A DNA stretch of 64,000 nucleotides from Lachnospiraceae bacterium UBA7093 (GCA_002492465.1 DKYT01000006.1:66635-130634); one strand, 5' to 3'. Positions 52,914-61,897 are shown, numbered from the stretch's first letter. Numbers and translations are program-made. The notes: generated by a model not told the origin, from the sequence alone.

Positions 52914-52961
52914 TAAAAAAACGGCACACCGCCCACTTTGAACCAGTTTGGCAGTGTGCCG
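52914..52961 (-). terminator. Partial terminator between binding-protein and permease genes
   Basis: CGGCACACCGCC (52922-52933) pairs with GGCAGTGTGCCG (52950-52961) and the minus strand then has seven Ts. Such an intra-operon hairpin usually makes the binding protein more abundant than the membrane parts. Confidence 0.75.
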
Positions 52962-52970
52962 CCTGAATTT

Positions 52971-54659
52971 TTAATCTACTTTCCAATTCCAATAGTCAAA
53001 TACTGACATCGACATATCTTCTGTTTTCATATTGCTAAGCCTGTTGTTGTAGATCACCGTTATATCAGGGGAGTACAGGAAGTAATAGCATTCCGCCTCC
53101 GCATGCCACAGCTGCAGCTGGCTTGCATACTCCTTAATTTCCTCATCTGTCAGCGCAGTCATGATCTTGCTAAACAGCTCCTGCCCCGTAGGATCTGTTA
53201 CATGGGACAGATTATACATGCCGCCAATGGTAAAGAAATCCTGGTTTTCCAAAGGATTGGCGCCATCGCTGGAGGTCTTCATAATACCAAAATCCGCCTG
53301 CTTATCCCGCATCATCTGCATCATTGTGGAAAGGTCTACAGACTGCACATTGACAGTTACGCCGATATTTGCCATATCCCTCTGGAATAAGGTTGCCGTC
53401 TGTTCTCTCAGAGAATCTCCGGTTACGGTGAGAATCAAAAGTTCCTGACTGAAGTCAAAATTATTTTCCTCGAGAATTTTCTTTGCGTTTTCAGGGTCAT
53501 ACTTATTACTGAAGCTTACCTCTGAAATGGCAGGATCATAATACAGGTTATTGCTGGCGTACATGCCTTCACGGACGGTGCCTTTGCCTCCCACCAGCTC
53601 TTTTACCATCTCTTCCCGGTTGATCGCCATATCGAATGCCTGTCTGGTCTTTACGTCAAATTTCTCATTGTCTACGATCAGCCATACATGTCCGGGAGAC
53701 TGAAGGGATTCTACCACCAGGTTGTCCTGAGCTTCCGCCATGGGCACATCTGCAATGGGGAAAGAAACACGGCTGCCCGGAATCAGATCAACTTCCCCGC
53801 TCATCAGAGATGAAAGCAGGTTTGCCGATGCAATGCTTCGGATTACAAGCTTGTCAAATCCAATTTCTCCCATGTAATAATCCTTGTTCACGGTATACAC
53901 AACTCTTTCTCCGGGCACCGTGCTCTCATACTTGAAAGGACCATTTCCCACCGGGTTGTTCCAGAAATCCGATTCCATAAATTCCGCGGGCGTTACATCC
54001 TTCAGCAAGTGTTCCGGAAGAACGAAGAAAAAGCTTGCCTGCTTTAAGAACATGGAGCCTGACATGGGCTTTTTCATGTTCATCTTTACGGTTAAATCAT
54101 CGATTTTTTCTACTTCCACGCTGTCCGTGGATAATTCCACTCCGCTGTCATCGGTTCCCGCCACATTCTGCATCAGCTGACGTCTGCTGGTTACGATATC
54201 TCCCTTGGTAATCAGCTTGCAGGTAAACACAACATCATCCGCTGTAACCGGCTCTCCGTCATGCCATTTTGCATTCCCGTTGAGATGGAAGGTGATTGAG
54301 GAATTGTCATCGGACACTTCCCATTTCTCCGCCAGGCGGGGATAAACGCTTCCGGACATTCCCTGGGCAATGAGATTATCAAAAATCTGGTTGCAGACCG
54401 TATCGCCCATAACGCCTGTAGACGAATAAGGATTCAGGCTGTTCCATGTCTGATCATAGGCAATGGTGACAATCTTTTCTTCTCCGCTTTCCTGGTTGTC
54501 TGCTGCATCGTTGCTGTCGCCGGATGCCTGTTCGCCGGCGCTTTCGCTCTGCGTCTGGCTTTCCGCCGGAGCGCTTTCCTTCTTCTCCCCGCCGCAGGCA
54601 CATAGGCTAAGTCCTAAGACGGCTGCTGTTGCAAGTGCTAATACTTTTTTGTACTTCAT
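52971..54659 (-). CDS. ABC transporter substrate-binding lipoprotein, family 5
   Basis: 562 residues. Signal peptide with lipobox LCAC (about residue 20), an acidic Ser/Glu-rich linker, then a type II solute-binding fold typical of family 5 (WEVSDDNSSITFHLNGNAKW, NPVGNGPFKYES, RQAFDMAINREEMV). ATG 54659 has AAAAGGAGG before it, and the frame to 54770 is not used. First gene of the operon, behind a consensus promoter. Family 5 proteins bind peptides, but also oligosaccharides. The genes downstream make a sugar more likely (inference). Confidence 0.93.
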   Translation of the reverse strand: MKYKKVLALATAAVLGLSLCACGGEKKESAPAESQTQSESAGEQASGDSNDAADNQESGEEKIVTIAYDQTWNSLNPYSSTGVMGDTVCNQIFDNLIAQGMSGSVYPRLAEKWEVSDDNSSITFHLNGNAKWHDGEPVTADDVVFTCKLITKGDIVTSRRQLMQNVAGTDDSGVELSTDSVEVEKIDDLTVKMNMKKPMSGSMFLKQASFFFVLPEHLLKDVTPAEFMESDFWNNPVGNGPFKYESTVPGERVVYTVNKDYYMGEIGFDKLVIRSIASANLLSSLMSGEVDLIPGSRVSFPIADVPMAEAQDNLVVESLQSPGHVWLIVDNEKFDVKTRQAFDMAINREEMVKELVGGKGTVREGMYASNNLYYDPAISEVSFSNKYDPENAKKILEENNFDFSQELLILTVTGDSLREQTATLFQRDMANIGVTVNVQSVDLSTMMQMMRDKQADFGIMKTSSDGANPLENQDFFTIGGMYNLSHVTDPTGQELFSKIMTALTDEEIKEYASQLQLWHAEAECYYFLYSPDITVIYNNRLSNMKTEDMSMSVFDYWNWKVD

Positions 54660-54680
54660 CGTTTTCCTCCTTTTTGTTTT

Positions 54681-54696
54681 CATATCTTTCGATATG
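54681..54696 (-). promoter_or_regulatory. 5'-UTR hairpin with GAAA loop
   Basis: CATATC and GATATG (54681-54686, 54691-54696) pair. On the mRNA the 4-base loop is GAAA, a stable GNRA tetraloop. It lies 22 bases before the ATG of the binding protein. Confidence 0.45.
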
Positions 54697-54741
54697 ATAT
54701 TTTGTTGTTTTATATATTTTTGTTTTCTTTTGTTTTTTATT

Positions 54742-54770
54742 ATTATATTATTTTCGTTTGTTGTTGTCAA
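54742..54770 (-). promoter_or_regulatory. Consensus promoter of the Opp-type operon
   Basis: TTGACA (54765-54770), exactly 17 bp, TATAAT (54742-54747) on the minus strand: a perfect sigma-A match at both boxes. Confidence 0.8.
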
Positions 54771-54793
54771 TAGTTATCAATCTATTTATAAAA

Positions 54794-54838
54794 GAAAAAA
54801 CAAGCAGCCCCCAACCTGGAAGCTGCCTTTGTTTTTTG
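54794..54838 (-). terminator. Terminator after HAD phosphatase gene
   Basis: GCAGC (54804-54808) pairs with GCTGC (54822-54826), extended by AAACAA/TTGTTT arms. T-run follows on the minus strand, so it ends the locus at 55-61.5 kb just before the Opp-type promoter. Confidence 0.7.
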
Positions 54839-54856
54839 ATGGATTTACTTAGTTTT

Positions 54857-54897
54857 TACTTCTTTTCCTGTTTTAGTCATATTCGGTCAAATTATAT
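54857..54897 (-). pseudogene. Tail remnant of an endolysin gene
   Basis: On the minus strand it reads KYNLTEYD followed by TAA, the same last eight codons and stop as the endolysin gene at 62084. The DNA GTTTTAGTCATATTC continues the match past the stop. It has no gene body, so it is a scar of a lost copy or of a phage exchange. Confidence 0.55.
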
Positions 54898-54915
54898 TTG
54901 AAGCTATTGGTAATT

Positions 54916-55593
54916 TCACTTACAGAATGCTCCTGTAACGAGGGCGGAACTGCTGCTATATATAACACTCACCAACTCCTCAAGTCTTTGAATCTTCAGA
55001 TCTACGCTCTCGCTACAGTTTCCTCCCTTCATCAATATGGTTTTCATCCCAGCTGCCTTTGCGGCGCAGATCCCGGACTGGGCATCCTCCACCACTGCGC
55101 ATTCCCCCGGCGGCAGTCCCAAACCTTCCGCCGCCTTTAAAAACACTTCCGGATGGGGTTTGGAATGACGCAGACCATTCCCATCCGAAATGTAATCAAA
55201 GTAGGGCAAAAGCCCTGTCTGTTCCAATATGGTTCCCGCATTTTTACTGGAAGAACCTACAGCAAGCAGATATCCAAGATTTTTTAACTGCACTAGCGTA
55301 TCCCTTACACTTTGAGGAATATCCGAGCGTTTCATATTTTTCAGCAATTCACGGTATGTACGGTTTTTCTCTTCCATCATTTCCGCTTTTTCCTTTTCGC
55401 CAAAAGGCGCGCCATGATAATTCTCCAGTAAAATTTCCAGGCTTTCCCGCCTGCTGACGCCCCGCAGGCGATGGTTGATCTTTTCGTCAAAATAAATTCC
55501 CAGACGGTTCGCCAGCTTTTTCCACGCCTGATAATGGTACTGATCCGTAAAAACGAGCACGCCGTCCAGATCAAAAATGATTCCCTTGATCAT
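54916..55593 (-). CDS. HAD hydrolase, beta-phosphoglucomutase-like
   Basis: 225 residues with motif I IIFDLDGVLVFTD near residue 5, a cap domain, VGSSSKNAGTIL (motif II), SKPHPEVF (Lys) and ECAVVEDAQSG (motif IV). The DxDGV(L/I) form and length match beta-phosphoglucomutase, which converts beta-glucose 1-phosphate to glucose 6-phosphate. The ATG overlaps the stop of the GH3 gene by 4 bases. In a glycan locus with GH3 enzymes this would process sugar phosphates (inference). A terminator follows. Confidence 0.85.
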   Translation of the reverse strand: MIKGIIFDLDGVLVFTDQYHYQAWKKLANRLGIYFDEKINHRLRGVSRRESLEILLENYHGAPFGEKEKAEMMEEKNRTYRELLKNMKRSDIPQSVRDTLVQLKNLGYLLAVGSSSKNAGTILEQTGLLPYFDYISDGNGLRHSKPHPEVFLKAAEGLGLPPGECAVVEDAQSGICAAKAAGMKTILMKGGNCSESVDLKIQRLEELVSVIYSSSSALVTGAFCK

Positions 55594-57314
55594 AATCTGG
55601 TATCCCACCTTCCGCAAAATGCATCTACCGGGCTTTTTCCCTTAAAAGACGATTTCCCGGTGAGCTTGTCAAACAACGCATCGATCGCCCTGTCCTCGGA
55701 GCTGTACACATTAATGAACGTTTTTACTCTGGGCACATCCAGCAGATGATAGGGATTCTCCACCGAAATAAAAACGATGGGCTTTTCATGAATATATACC
55801 GGGCAATTGGCTCCCATAGGCTGCATCCACTCAATCCTCACTGTGGTCTGGTTGCTTTTTGTGGCATAGTTGGCACAGTACAGGCACAGATCGTAATGAT
55901 CCAGAATCGCCGTAGAGGGACTGATGTGCCCTTCCATATTAGCCTTATCCACAAAATAGATGTCCACCTGAAAACCTGCATCCACTAATCTTCTTCTCAC
56001 ATTTTCGCAGACGCCGCCTTTTACGGAATATCCGAATTCCGCGGTATCCGCCTCCAGGGGATAATACAGGATTCTCGGATATCGCTGAGGCGTCAGGGGA
56101 AAGACCCCTTTTTCCTCCTTTACCAGGGTGATCGCCTGATCTGCACAGTCATAAGCCCAATCGCCGTATTTTTTCTGTGCCACAATCTTTTTGGCCTCCT
56201 CCGGCTCCGGTATCTGAACTCCCTTATGCAGCCCCAGCGCCGCCTTCAGTCCAAGAATTCTCATAACCGCTTCGTTTAACCTGCGTTCGGACAGAATTCC
56301 CGCCTGATATCCTTCCCGCATAAACCGCACGTCTTCCTCTTCGTTCCGGGTAAACAGAAACATATCGTTGCCCGCTTCTATGCAGTAAGGCACCGCTTTT
56401 TTTCTGGGCATAGCCACTGTAAATCCGGTCATTGTGGTGGCATCCGTACAGACCAGCCCATTAAATCCCAATTTTTTGCGCAGCAGACCTTCCAGCAGTT
56501 CTTTGGAAAGAGATCCCGAAAGAATATCTTCATCCTCTAACCCCGGATTCAGCGCTTTGGAATATGCCGGCTGCATAATATGACCCGCCATAATGGTCAT
56601 AACGCCAGCGTCAATGCATTCCCGATAGATTTCTCCGTAAGATGCGTCCCACTCCTCCACGGACTTGTCATTGACGGTGGTGACCAGATGCTGATCCCTT
56701 TCGTCACACCCGTCCCCCGGGAAATGCTTTGCCGCCGCCGCAAGCCCATGACTCTGTATCTCCCTGATATAGGCGCTTCCCATTTTCTTTACAAGGACAG
56801 GGTCTGATCCAAAGGTTCTCGTATTGGTGATGGGATTTCTGAAATTGTAATCCACATCTACGATGGGAGCGAACGCCCAGTTACAGCCTGCCGCCTTTGC
56901 CTCCACGGCACAGATCTCACCAAGCCTTCTTGCATTTTCCGGATCGCCTGTTGCCGCTATTTCCAGGGGCGATGCAAAAAAGGTTCCCTCCTTCACAACG
57001 CCGCTTCCTCCCTTTTCCAGATTTGCCGCAATCAACAGGGGCACTTTTGACTGTTTTTGCGCCATTCGGGTATAGGAAAGGGCTTCCTCCAGAGATGTGG
57101 GACGGTACATCAGCCCGCCGGGCTGGAGATGCTTTTGGGTCTCCTCCCAGTTTTTTTCTGTGAAGTCCAAAACGGACAGGCAGAACAGCTGCCCTATCTT
57201 TTCATCATCGCTCAGGGATTCCAGCGTATTTCTCACCCAGTCTATCCCCTCACGGTCAAGATGAAAAGGCTTCCTGCCCAGAATATCTTCATAGTTTAAA
57301 GCGGCTTTCTTCAT
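55590..57314 (-). CDS. Glycoside hydrolase family 3, NagZ-type
   Basis: 574 residues. The barrel has KHFPG at 196-200 followed by the Asp-x-His catalytic dyad DQH (207-209), characteristic of NagZ-type beta-N-acetylglucosaminidases, and nucleophile Asp in CTDATTM (~291). A second alpha/beta domain follows. No signal peptide. Typical substrate is a GlcNAc-containing glycan or muropeptide fragment. Downstream of the AraC gene (overlap 4 bases at its start) and coupled to the HAD gene, so the operon probably uses an amino sugar glycan. Confidence 0.88.
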   Translation of the reverse strand: MKKAALNYEDILGRKPFHLDREGIDWVRNTLESLSDDEKIGQLFCLSVLDFTEKNWEETQKHLQPGGLMYRPTSLEEALSYTRMAQKQSKVPLLIAANLEKGGSGVVKEGTFFASPLEIAATGDPENARRLGEICAVEAKAAGCNWAFAPIVDVDYNFRNPITNTRTFGSDPVLVKKMGSAYIREIQSHGLAAAAKHFPGDGCDERDQHLVTTVNDKSVEEWDASYGEIYRECIDAGVMTIMAGHIMQPAYSKALNPGLEDEDILSGSLSKELLEGLLRKKLGFNGLVCTDATTMTGFTVAMPRKKAVPYCIEAGNDMFLFTRNEEEDVRFMREGYQAGILSERRLNEAVMRILGLKAALGLHKGVQIPEPEEAKKIVAQKKYGDWAYDCADQAITLVKEEKGVFPLTPQRYPRILYYPLEADTAEFGYSVKGGVCENVRRRLVDAGFQVDIYFVDKANMEGHISPSTAILDHYDLCLYCANYATKSNQTTVRIEWMQPMGANCPVYIHEKPIVFISVENPYHLLDVPRVKTFINVYSSEDRAIDALFDKLTGKSSFKGKSPVDAFCGRWDTRL

Positions 57315-57745
57315 ATTTTTTCATCCTTTCTGTATTTTAACGGTTCCATACCCGTTTTCTTTTTAAAGATCTTGGAAAAATAGGAAAAGGACTGAAACCC
57401 TACCTCCAGCGCTATTTCGCTGACGGAAAGAGATGAGGTCAATAAAAGCTCCTTCGCCTTTTCGATCCTCTGGCTGCTGATATACTCAGACAATGTGATG
57501 CCCGTTTCCTTTTTGAAAATGCGGTTCAGATAATCCACATTCAGGAAAAGATATCGGGCGATCTGTTCGCTCAGTAGCCGCTCGTCCAGATGCTCTCCTA
57601 TATACTCTTTCGCCCTGTCAGAGATCAGTTTTCTCTTTTTCTGGTAAATGCTTCGTCTCTTTTCACAGAGTTCATGCACCAGCATCGTTGCAAAAGCTTC
57701 ATATCTCTCCACGCTTCTACAGGCATTGTGTATCTCCGACTGCAT
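57311..57745 (-). CDS. AraC-family regulator, N-terminal region missing
   Basis: 144 residues that begin in what looks like the middle of a YesN-type AraC protein. The double helix-turn-helix is intact (EQIARYLFLNVDYLNRIFKKE; SLSVSEIALEVGFQSFSYFSK). In the same frame, open sequence extends upstream of the ATG (about TSTDFLLGSEMQSE) to a TGA at 57803-57805, which lies inside the preceding gene. Full AraC members carry 150 or more extra residues before this. So the gene appears to have lost its 5' end at the junction described for the LDI-like gene. It may still bind DNA. Stop overlaps GH3 start. Confidence 0.75.
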   Translation of the reverse strand: MQSEIHNACRSVERYEAFATMLVHELCEKRRSIYQKKRKLISDRAKEYIGEHLDERLLSEQIARYLFLNVDYLNRIFKKETGITLSEYISSQRIEKAKELLLTSSLSVSEIALEVGFQSFSYFSKIFKKKTGMEPLKYRKDEKI

Positions 57746-58968
57746 TTCGCTTCCCAGGAGAAAATCCGTACTGGTCTTCCATGCTCCGTACCGTGATCCC
57801 TGTCATAGATCATGCCCCCCAATATGCCGTAAGAATTACAGATGGGAAAGGCAATATGGGGTTCGCAGGAAATTAAGATCCCCGGGTACTTCCTGTCTCT
57901 CCACTGATCTACCAGAAGTCTCGTAAGCTCCCCGGCGCTGTATCCGTATTCTCTCGTGTTTTCCCCGTAAAAAGGATGAAAACGGACTGCATTTTTCTTT
58001 TCAAACCTGCGGTCCCCGGTGTTGGCTCCGTAACCGTTGACAACAGGAAGCATCCAGCCGCTGAGCATGATATTCTCATTGGCAACGGGGTCCGGATTCC
58101 ATTTCAATCTCCCGCCTAAATATTCCCACTTCCAATAAGCGCAGCATCTGGGATCTGTATAGGCTTCGATCAAAAAACGCCACGCCTTACTCTGATACCC
58201 GTGAAAATTAGGCGTATACTTGCACTGCATCAGCATAAGGGCATATCCCAGGGCGGAAAACTGATAGCGGTAGGCTCCCATGGAATTGATACTGGTCTTA
58301 TTGTAATCCCTGAAATCCCCTTTTTCCCTTACCGTCATGTCAAATAAATAACGCGCCGCTTTTAAGGCGTTATCGTCAAGCTCCCTGTAGGTCTCGTCCT
58401 CTTTTTGGGGCAGGCTTTCCACTCTCTGGACGATCTTATCAAACCTTTCCTCCCGTCCTGCCCGGTCTTTCATTATCCTTTTTTCCAACCGAAACTGCTT
58501 CCATTCAAAATAGGAAAAACACAGGGCTGCCGGAACTGCCACAGCGACCAGAGACCACTGATCCGGCGTCCGCCCGGAAAAAAGCCCTCCCAGGCATCCG
58601 CCTGCCCACAGAAATATCATCAGAACAATATTTCCATACCACTCGATCACGCTCCTTCCAATCGTAAAAAAAGCAACCAGAATTGCCATTCCCGCCAAAG
58701 TGCCAAGCAAACTCACATGGGCAAAAAAACCGCCGCCGGGGATTACAAACCCAAGAAACATATTTACCAGCTCAGGCTTCATACCCATCCCAAAAACGGC
58801 AGATAAAAACCATGGTAAAATTCCGGTCAGGCACAGCAGTGCATACTGTATTCTCCTTTTCTTCCTTATGGAACACATCAGCTCCGAATTGGCCCCGGAC
58901 ACAGGTCCTGTCTCGCTGATCGGGGGAATCTCATTCCATTTTTTCAAAATTTCCTGTAGCTTTTCCAT
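57625..58968 (-). CDS. Linalool dehydratase/isomerase-like membrane protein, 3' end replaced
   Basis: 447 residues. Residues ~35-175 hold four membrane segments. The rest resembles the (alpha/alpha)6 domain of linalool dehydratase-isomerase: AYRYQFSALGYALMLMQCKY, LIEAYTDPRCCAYWKWE and CEPHIAFPICNSYGILGG, then YDRDHGTEHG. That domain normally goes on for ~100 residues more. Here, from about 57.79 kb, the frame continues through sequence that codes for the AraC regulator in another frame, giving a nonsensical tail. I infer a deletion that joined the 5' part of this gene to the 3' part of AraC. Function in glycan loci is not known. Confidence 0.6.
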   Translation of the reverse strand: MEKLQEILKKWNEIPPISETGPVSGANSELMCSIRKKRRIQYALLCLTGILPWFLSAVFGMGMKPELVNMFLGFVIPGGGFFAHVSLLGTLAGMAILVAFFTIGRSVIEWYGNIVLMIFLWAGGCLGGLFSGRTPDQWSLVAVAVPAALCFSYFEWKQFRLEKRIMKDRAGREERFDKIVQRVESLPQKEDETYRELDDNALKAARYLFDMTVREKGDFRDYNKTSINSMGAYRYQFSALGYALMLMQCKYTPNFHGYQSKAWRFLIEAYTDPRCCAYWKWEYLGGRLKWNPDPVANENIMLSGWMLPVVNGYGANTGDRRFEKKNAVRFHPFYGENTREYGYSAGELTRLLVDQWRDRKYPGILISCEPHIAFPICNSYGILGGMIYDRDHGTEHGRPVRIFSWEAKCSRRYTMPVEAWRDMKLLQRCWCMNSVKRDEAFTRKREN

Positions 58969-59053
58969 TTTTCCTCCATCCCAAAGCGTTTTACGTTGTA
59001 GGGAGTAACCTGTTCAGGGCTGGACTCCGGGGAGCACAGCCCTGACCCTTCTC

Positions 59054-60571
59054 TTATTTTTTTGCATCCATCTGCTGCTGTTTGCATGCAATGATGGCGT
59101 CTATTCCCGCAGCTTTTAATTTATCCCGAAACTCGCTCAGAACTTCCTCCGGTTCCACCGTTCCGTTCTCCAAAACCATTCGGTACTGGCTCATGGTCGA
59201 ATTCACCGCCGCAACTTCCGTAGAAACGTCATTTAAATCGAAGGACAGACCGAACGCCGGCGACTTTTTTGTACTCCTGTTAAATTCTTCTGTGATAGTC
59301 CATAAGTCGTCTACATCGCTGTCCCACAGATGTGTGATAAAGTTATTCCCGATCTCCCAATGATTGAACACGTATCCGCTGTCTGTAACCCCTTCCGGCA
59401 GCGTTGCTTTCCCCTAATCATTTAATACATAATGCTGTCCTTCTATACCGTTAGTGAGCAGATTCATCAAATCAGCATCGGTATACAGCAAATTCAAAAA
59501 TGCCAGGGTTTTTTCCACATTCTGACAATTGCGGGCAATTCCCATCTGTAAAGCAGCCACATCTTGGGTACATGCGACAGGTTCTGATAGATTCACCTGT
59601 ACCAATTCCACGCCGGAATTCTTGCTTTCCTGCTCCGCATACCCGGGCTTCATATTGGCAAGCCACGCAAAGGCTTTTCCTGCCGCCATCAGGCTGGAAC
59701 CTGTCTCCTGGGTAGTGGTAATATCCTGATAAACATATCCGTTTTGATACCATTCACGAACCAGCCTCAATGTTTCCTCGTATTCCGGCGTTTCAAATAA
59801 ATTCACCACCGTTTTATTCTGATCCCCTAATTTCACCACTCCCATTTTATCCTGTAAAAGATCGTAATCGCTTCCCAGGATCATTTCTCCAATGGAGGTA
59901 GCAGAATCAAAGCTCACCAGCGGATAGACCTCCGGCTCATTTTCCTTAATTACCGCGAAAACATCTCCCAGATCTTCCCATGTTTTAATACTGTCCAGGT
60001 CGATATTATACTTTTCCACCAGATCCTTGCGCATAACGGCTCCATATTCCACGCCATATTCTTTCGTAGGCGGCAGTCCATACAATACGCCGTTCACTTT
60101 ACAGCCTTCCAGATTCTCCGCTCCGATCACTTCTACCGCGTCCGGGCAATAAGTTTCAACCAATTCCGTAATGTCTACCAGCTGCCCCTGGGCAACCTGG
60201 CTGCTCATATTAAAATTCTGAGAAATCAATAAAGTGTCCAATTTTTCATCCCCGGAAAGCATCAGCGTCATTTGTTCCACAAAGGATACTACGTCCATAG
60301 GCATCAGTTTCACCGTTACGTTGATTTTTTCTTTTGTAATTTTACTCATTTCCTGGGAGACCGCTTCCGCATCTGCATAATTACCCATGGCAAAATATGC
60401 CATAACCACCTCGTAAGGCTCCTCGTCTGCAGGCTCTGAAGCCTCCTCGCCCTGATTTTCCGAAGGGGTCTTTTCCCCCTGATCCGGATCCGCCACTTTA
60501 CTCCCGCAGCCTCCCAACAATCCCGCCGCCATGACCATACACAGCAGCCTTGTTAATAATTTCTTTTTCAT
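59054..60571 (-). pseudogene. Sugar-binding lipoprotein (DUF3502 type) interrupted by an in-frame TAG
   Basis: A family 1 substrate-binding lipoprotein (lipobox LGGCGS near residue 22). The first frame ends at TAG (59414-59416) after HYVLND. The same frame continues without break for 119 codons: GKATLPEGVTDSGYVFNHWE and onward, the DUF3502 C-terminal region (NNFITHLWDSDVDDLW) of LplA-like proteins. A single base change would restore it. So either the gene is inactivated by a nonsense mutation or the amber codon is read through. GGAGG precedes the ATG. It lies directly after the LplC-type permease. Confidence 0.8.
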
Positions 60572-60607
60572 TGGTAACCCTCCTTCTACTTTTTTATGGT
60601 GACGCTT

Positions 60608-61486
60608 TTAGCCTTTTACAGCGCCAAGCGCAATACCCTTCACAAAATACTTCTGAAAAAACGGATATGCCGCCAGCATAGGCACCACACCTATGATCGC
60701 TATCGCCATCCTCACCGTCTGGCTTGGCAGATCGGCGGCAGTCACATTGCCCCCCAGGCTCGTAGAACTTAAAAACTGTATATTTGATGTCATTCTGTTT
60801 AACAGATTCTGAAGGCTGAACAGCTTGCTGTCCGTCAAATAGATCAGTCCGTTTGTCCAGTCATTCCAATAGGTCACGCTGATAAACAGCCCCAGGGTTG
60901 CAAAAATAGGCTTCGCAAGAGGCAAAACGACTTTTCCGAAAATCGTGATCTCCTTTGCCCCGTCCACCCTGGCGGCTTCCAGGATTTCCACCGGAATAGA
61001 GGACTGAAAAAAAGTTTTCGCCAGCATCACATTGTAAGCCTGAACTAAAATATTAGGAACCAACAGCGCCCATATGGTATTTTTGATGTGAAAATATTGG
61101 GTATATGTTAAGTATGTAGGCACCAGCCCCCCATTAAACAGCATGGTGAAAAACACATAAAAGTTCATGACCTTACGCCCCGGCAGTTCCCTTCTTGACA
61201 GGGGATAGGCACATAATACCGTCATAACCAATCCCCAAACGGTTCCCACAACTGTCACAAAAATGGAAACCAGATACGCCCTGACGATCGTAGCGGAGCT
61301 TTTCCCCAAATATGCATAGGCATTCAGGCTGAATTCCTTAGGGAAAAAGCTGTATCCATTCCTTGTGATGGAGATCTCATCCGTAAAGGAAGACATCAAC
61401 AGCAACAGAAAGGGCAGAATGATCGATATGGCAATGAGACCGATCGCTATATACGCAAAGACTTCCATTTTTCTGCTTTTAATCAT
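60608..61486 (-). CDS. Sugar ABC transporter permease (LplC/YtcP type)
   Basis: 292 residues, about six helices, with the EAA motif EAARVDGAKEITIFGKVVLP and the family C-terminal FQKYFVKGIALGAVKG. ATG 61486 has GAGGAG 5 bases before it. GTG 61504 is an alternative. It should pair with an LplB-type permease, which survives here only as a fragment just upstream, so the transporter is probably not functional. Confidence 0.92.
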   Translation of the reverse strand: MIKSRKMEVFAYIAIGLIAISIILPFLLLLMSSFTDEISITRNGYSFFPKEFSLNAYAYLGKSSATIVRAYLVSIFVTVVGTVWGLVMTVLCAYPLSRRELPGRKVMNFYVFFTMLFNGGLVPTYLTYTQYFHIKNTIWALLVPNILVQAYNVMLAKTFFQSSIPVEILEAARVDGAKEITIFGKVVLPLAKPIFATLGLFISVTYWNDWTNGLIYLTDSKLFSLQNLLNRMTSNIQFLSSTSLGGNVTAADLPSQTVRMAIAIIGVVPMLAAYPFFQKYFVKGIALGAVKG

Positions 61487-61507
61487 TTTTCTCCTCTCCG
61501 CCACTCC

Positions 61508-61636
61508 TTAAAATAGAGCGTTATCAGGATTTCTTCTCTTTACCATCCAGTTTGCCAGGATCACCACTGCAAACCCCACCACAGACTGGTAAAAGCCCGC
61601 TGCAGAAGACATGCTGATATTCCCCACACTCAGCAG
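61508..61636 (-). pseudogene. 3' fragment of LplB-type permease gene
   Basis: Encodes the last ~42 residues of an LplB permease: LLSVGNISMSSAAGFYQSVV, a hydrophobic helix, then KRRNPDNALF and stop. Upstream of about 61636 the frame enters antisense transposon sequence. The remaining ~260 residues of the permease are absent. Confidence 0.8.
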
Positions 61637-61897
61637 CGCATTATGAACTATAACCTGGAAGGGCTGTCCAAAGAGGAAGGACGCTCCTATATCCATGAAA
61701 AACTGAAAGGTGCAGGCTGTAACCAGACCGTTTTCCATGAAGCCGCCCTGGAAGCAATCCTGAATGCCGCTGACGGAACACCGCGTATCATCAATAAGCT
61801 GTGCAATGCCAGCCTGCTCATCGGTGACAGCAGCAAATCAGAAATCATTACCGCCGACATCGCAATGCAGGCAATCAACGACTGCGAACTTGGCTGA
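61634..61897 (+). pseudogene. C-terminal fragment of a transposon AAA ATPase (ExeA/TniB-like)
   Basis: Encodes the tail of an ExeA-type AAA ATPase found next to DDE integrases in IS/Tn elements: MNYNLEGLSKEEGRSYI, LKGAGCNQTVFHEAALEAIL, NAADGTPRIINKLCNASLLI, then IAMQAINDCELG and stop. The P-loop half and the transposase are missing. It runs opposite to the permease fragment and meets it at about 61635. Confidence 0.7.

Noticed and set aside
59414..59416. Pyrrolysine or other amber recoding in the binding protein
   Set aside because: No pyl genes, suppressor tRNA or methylamine methyltransferase are visible. A nonsense mutation is simpler in a locus with other damage.
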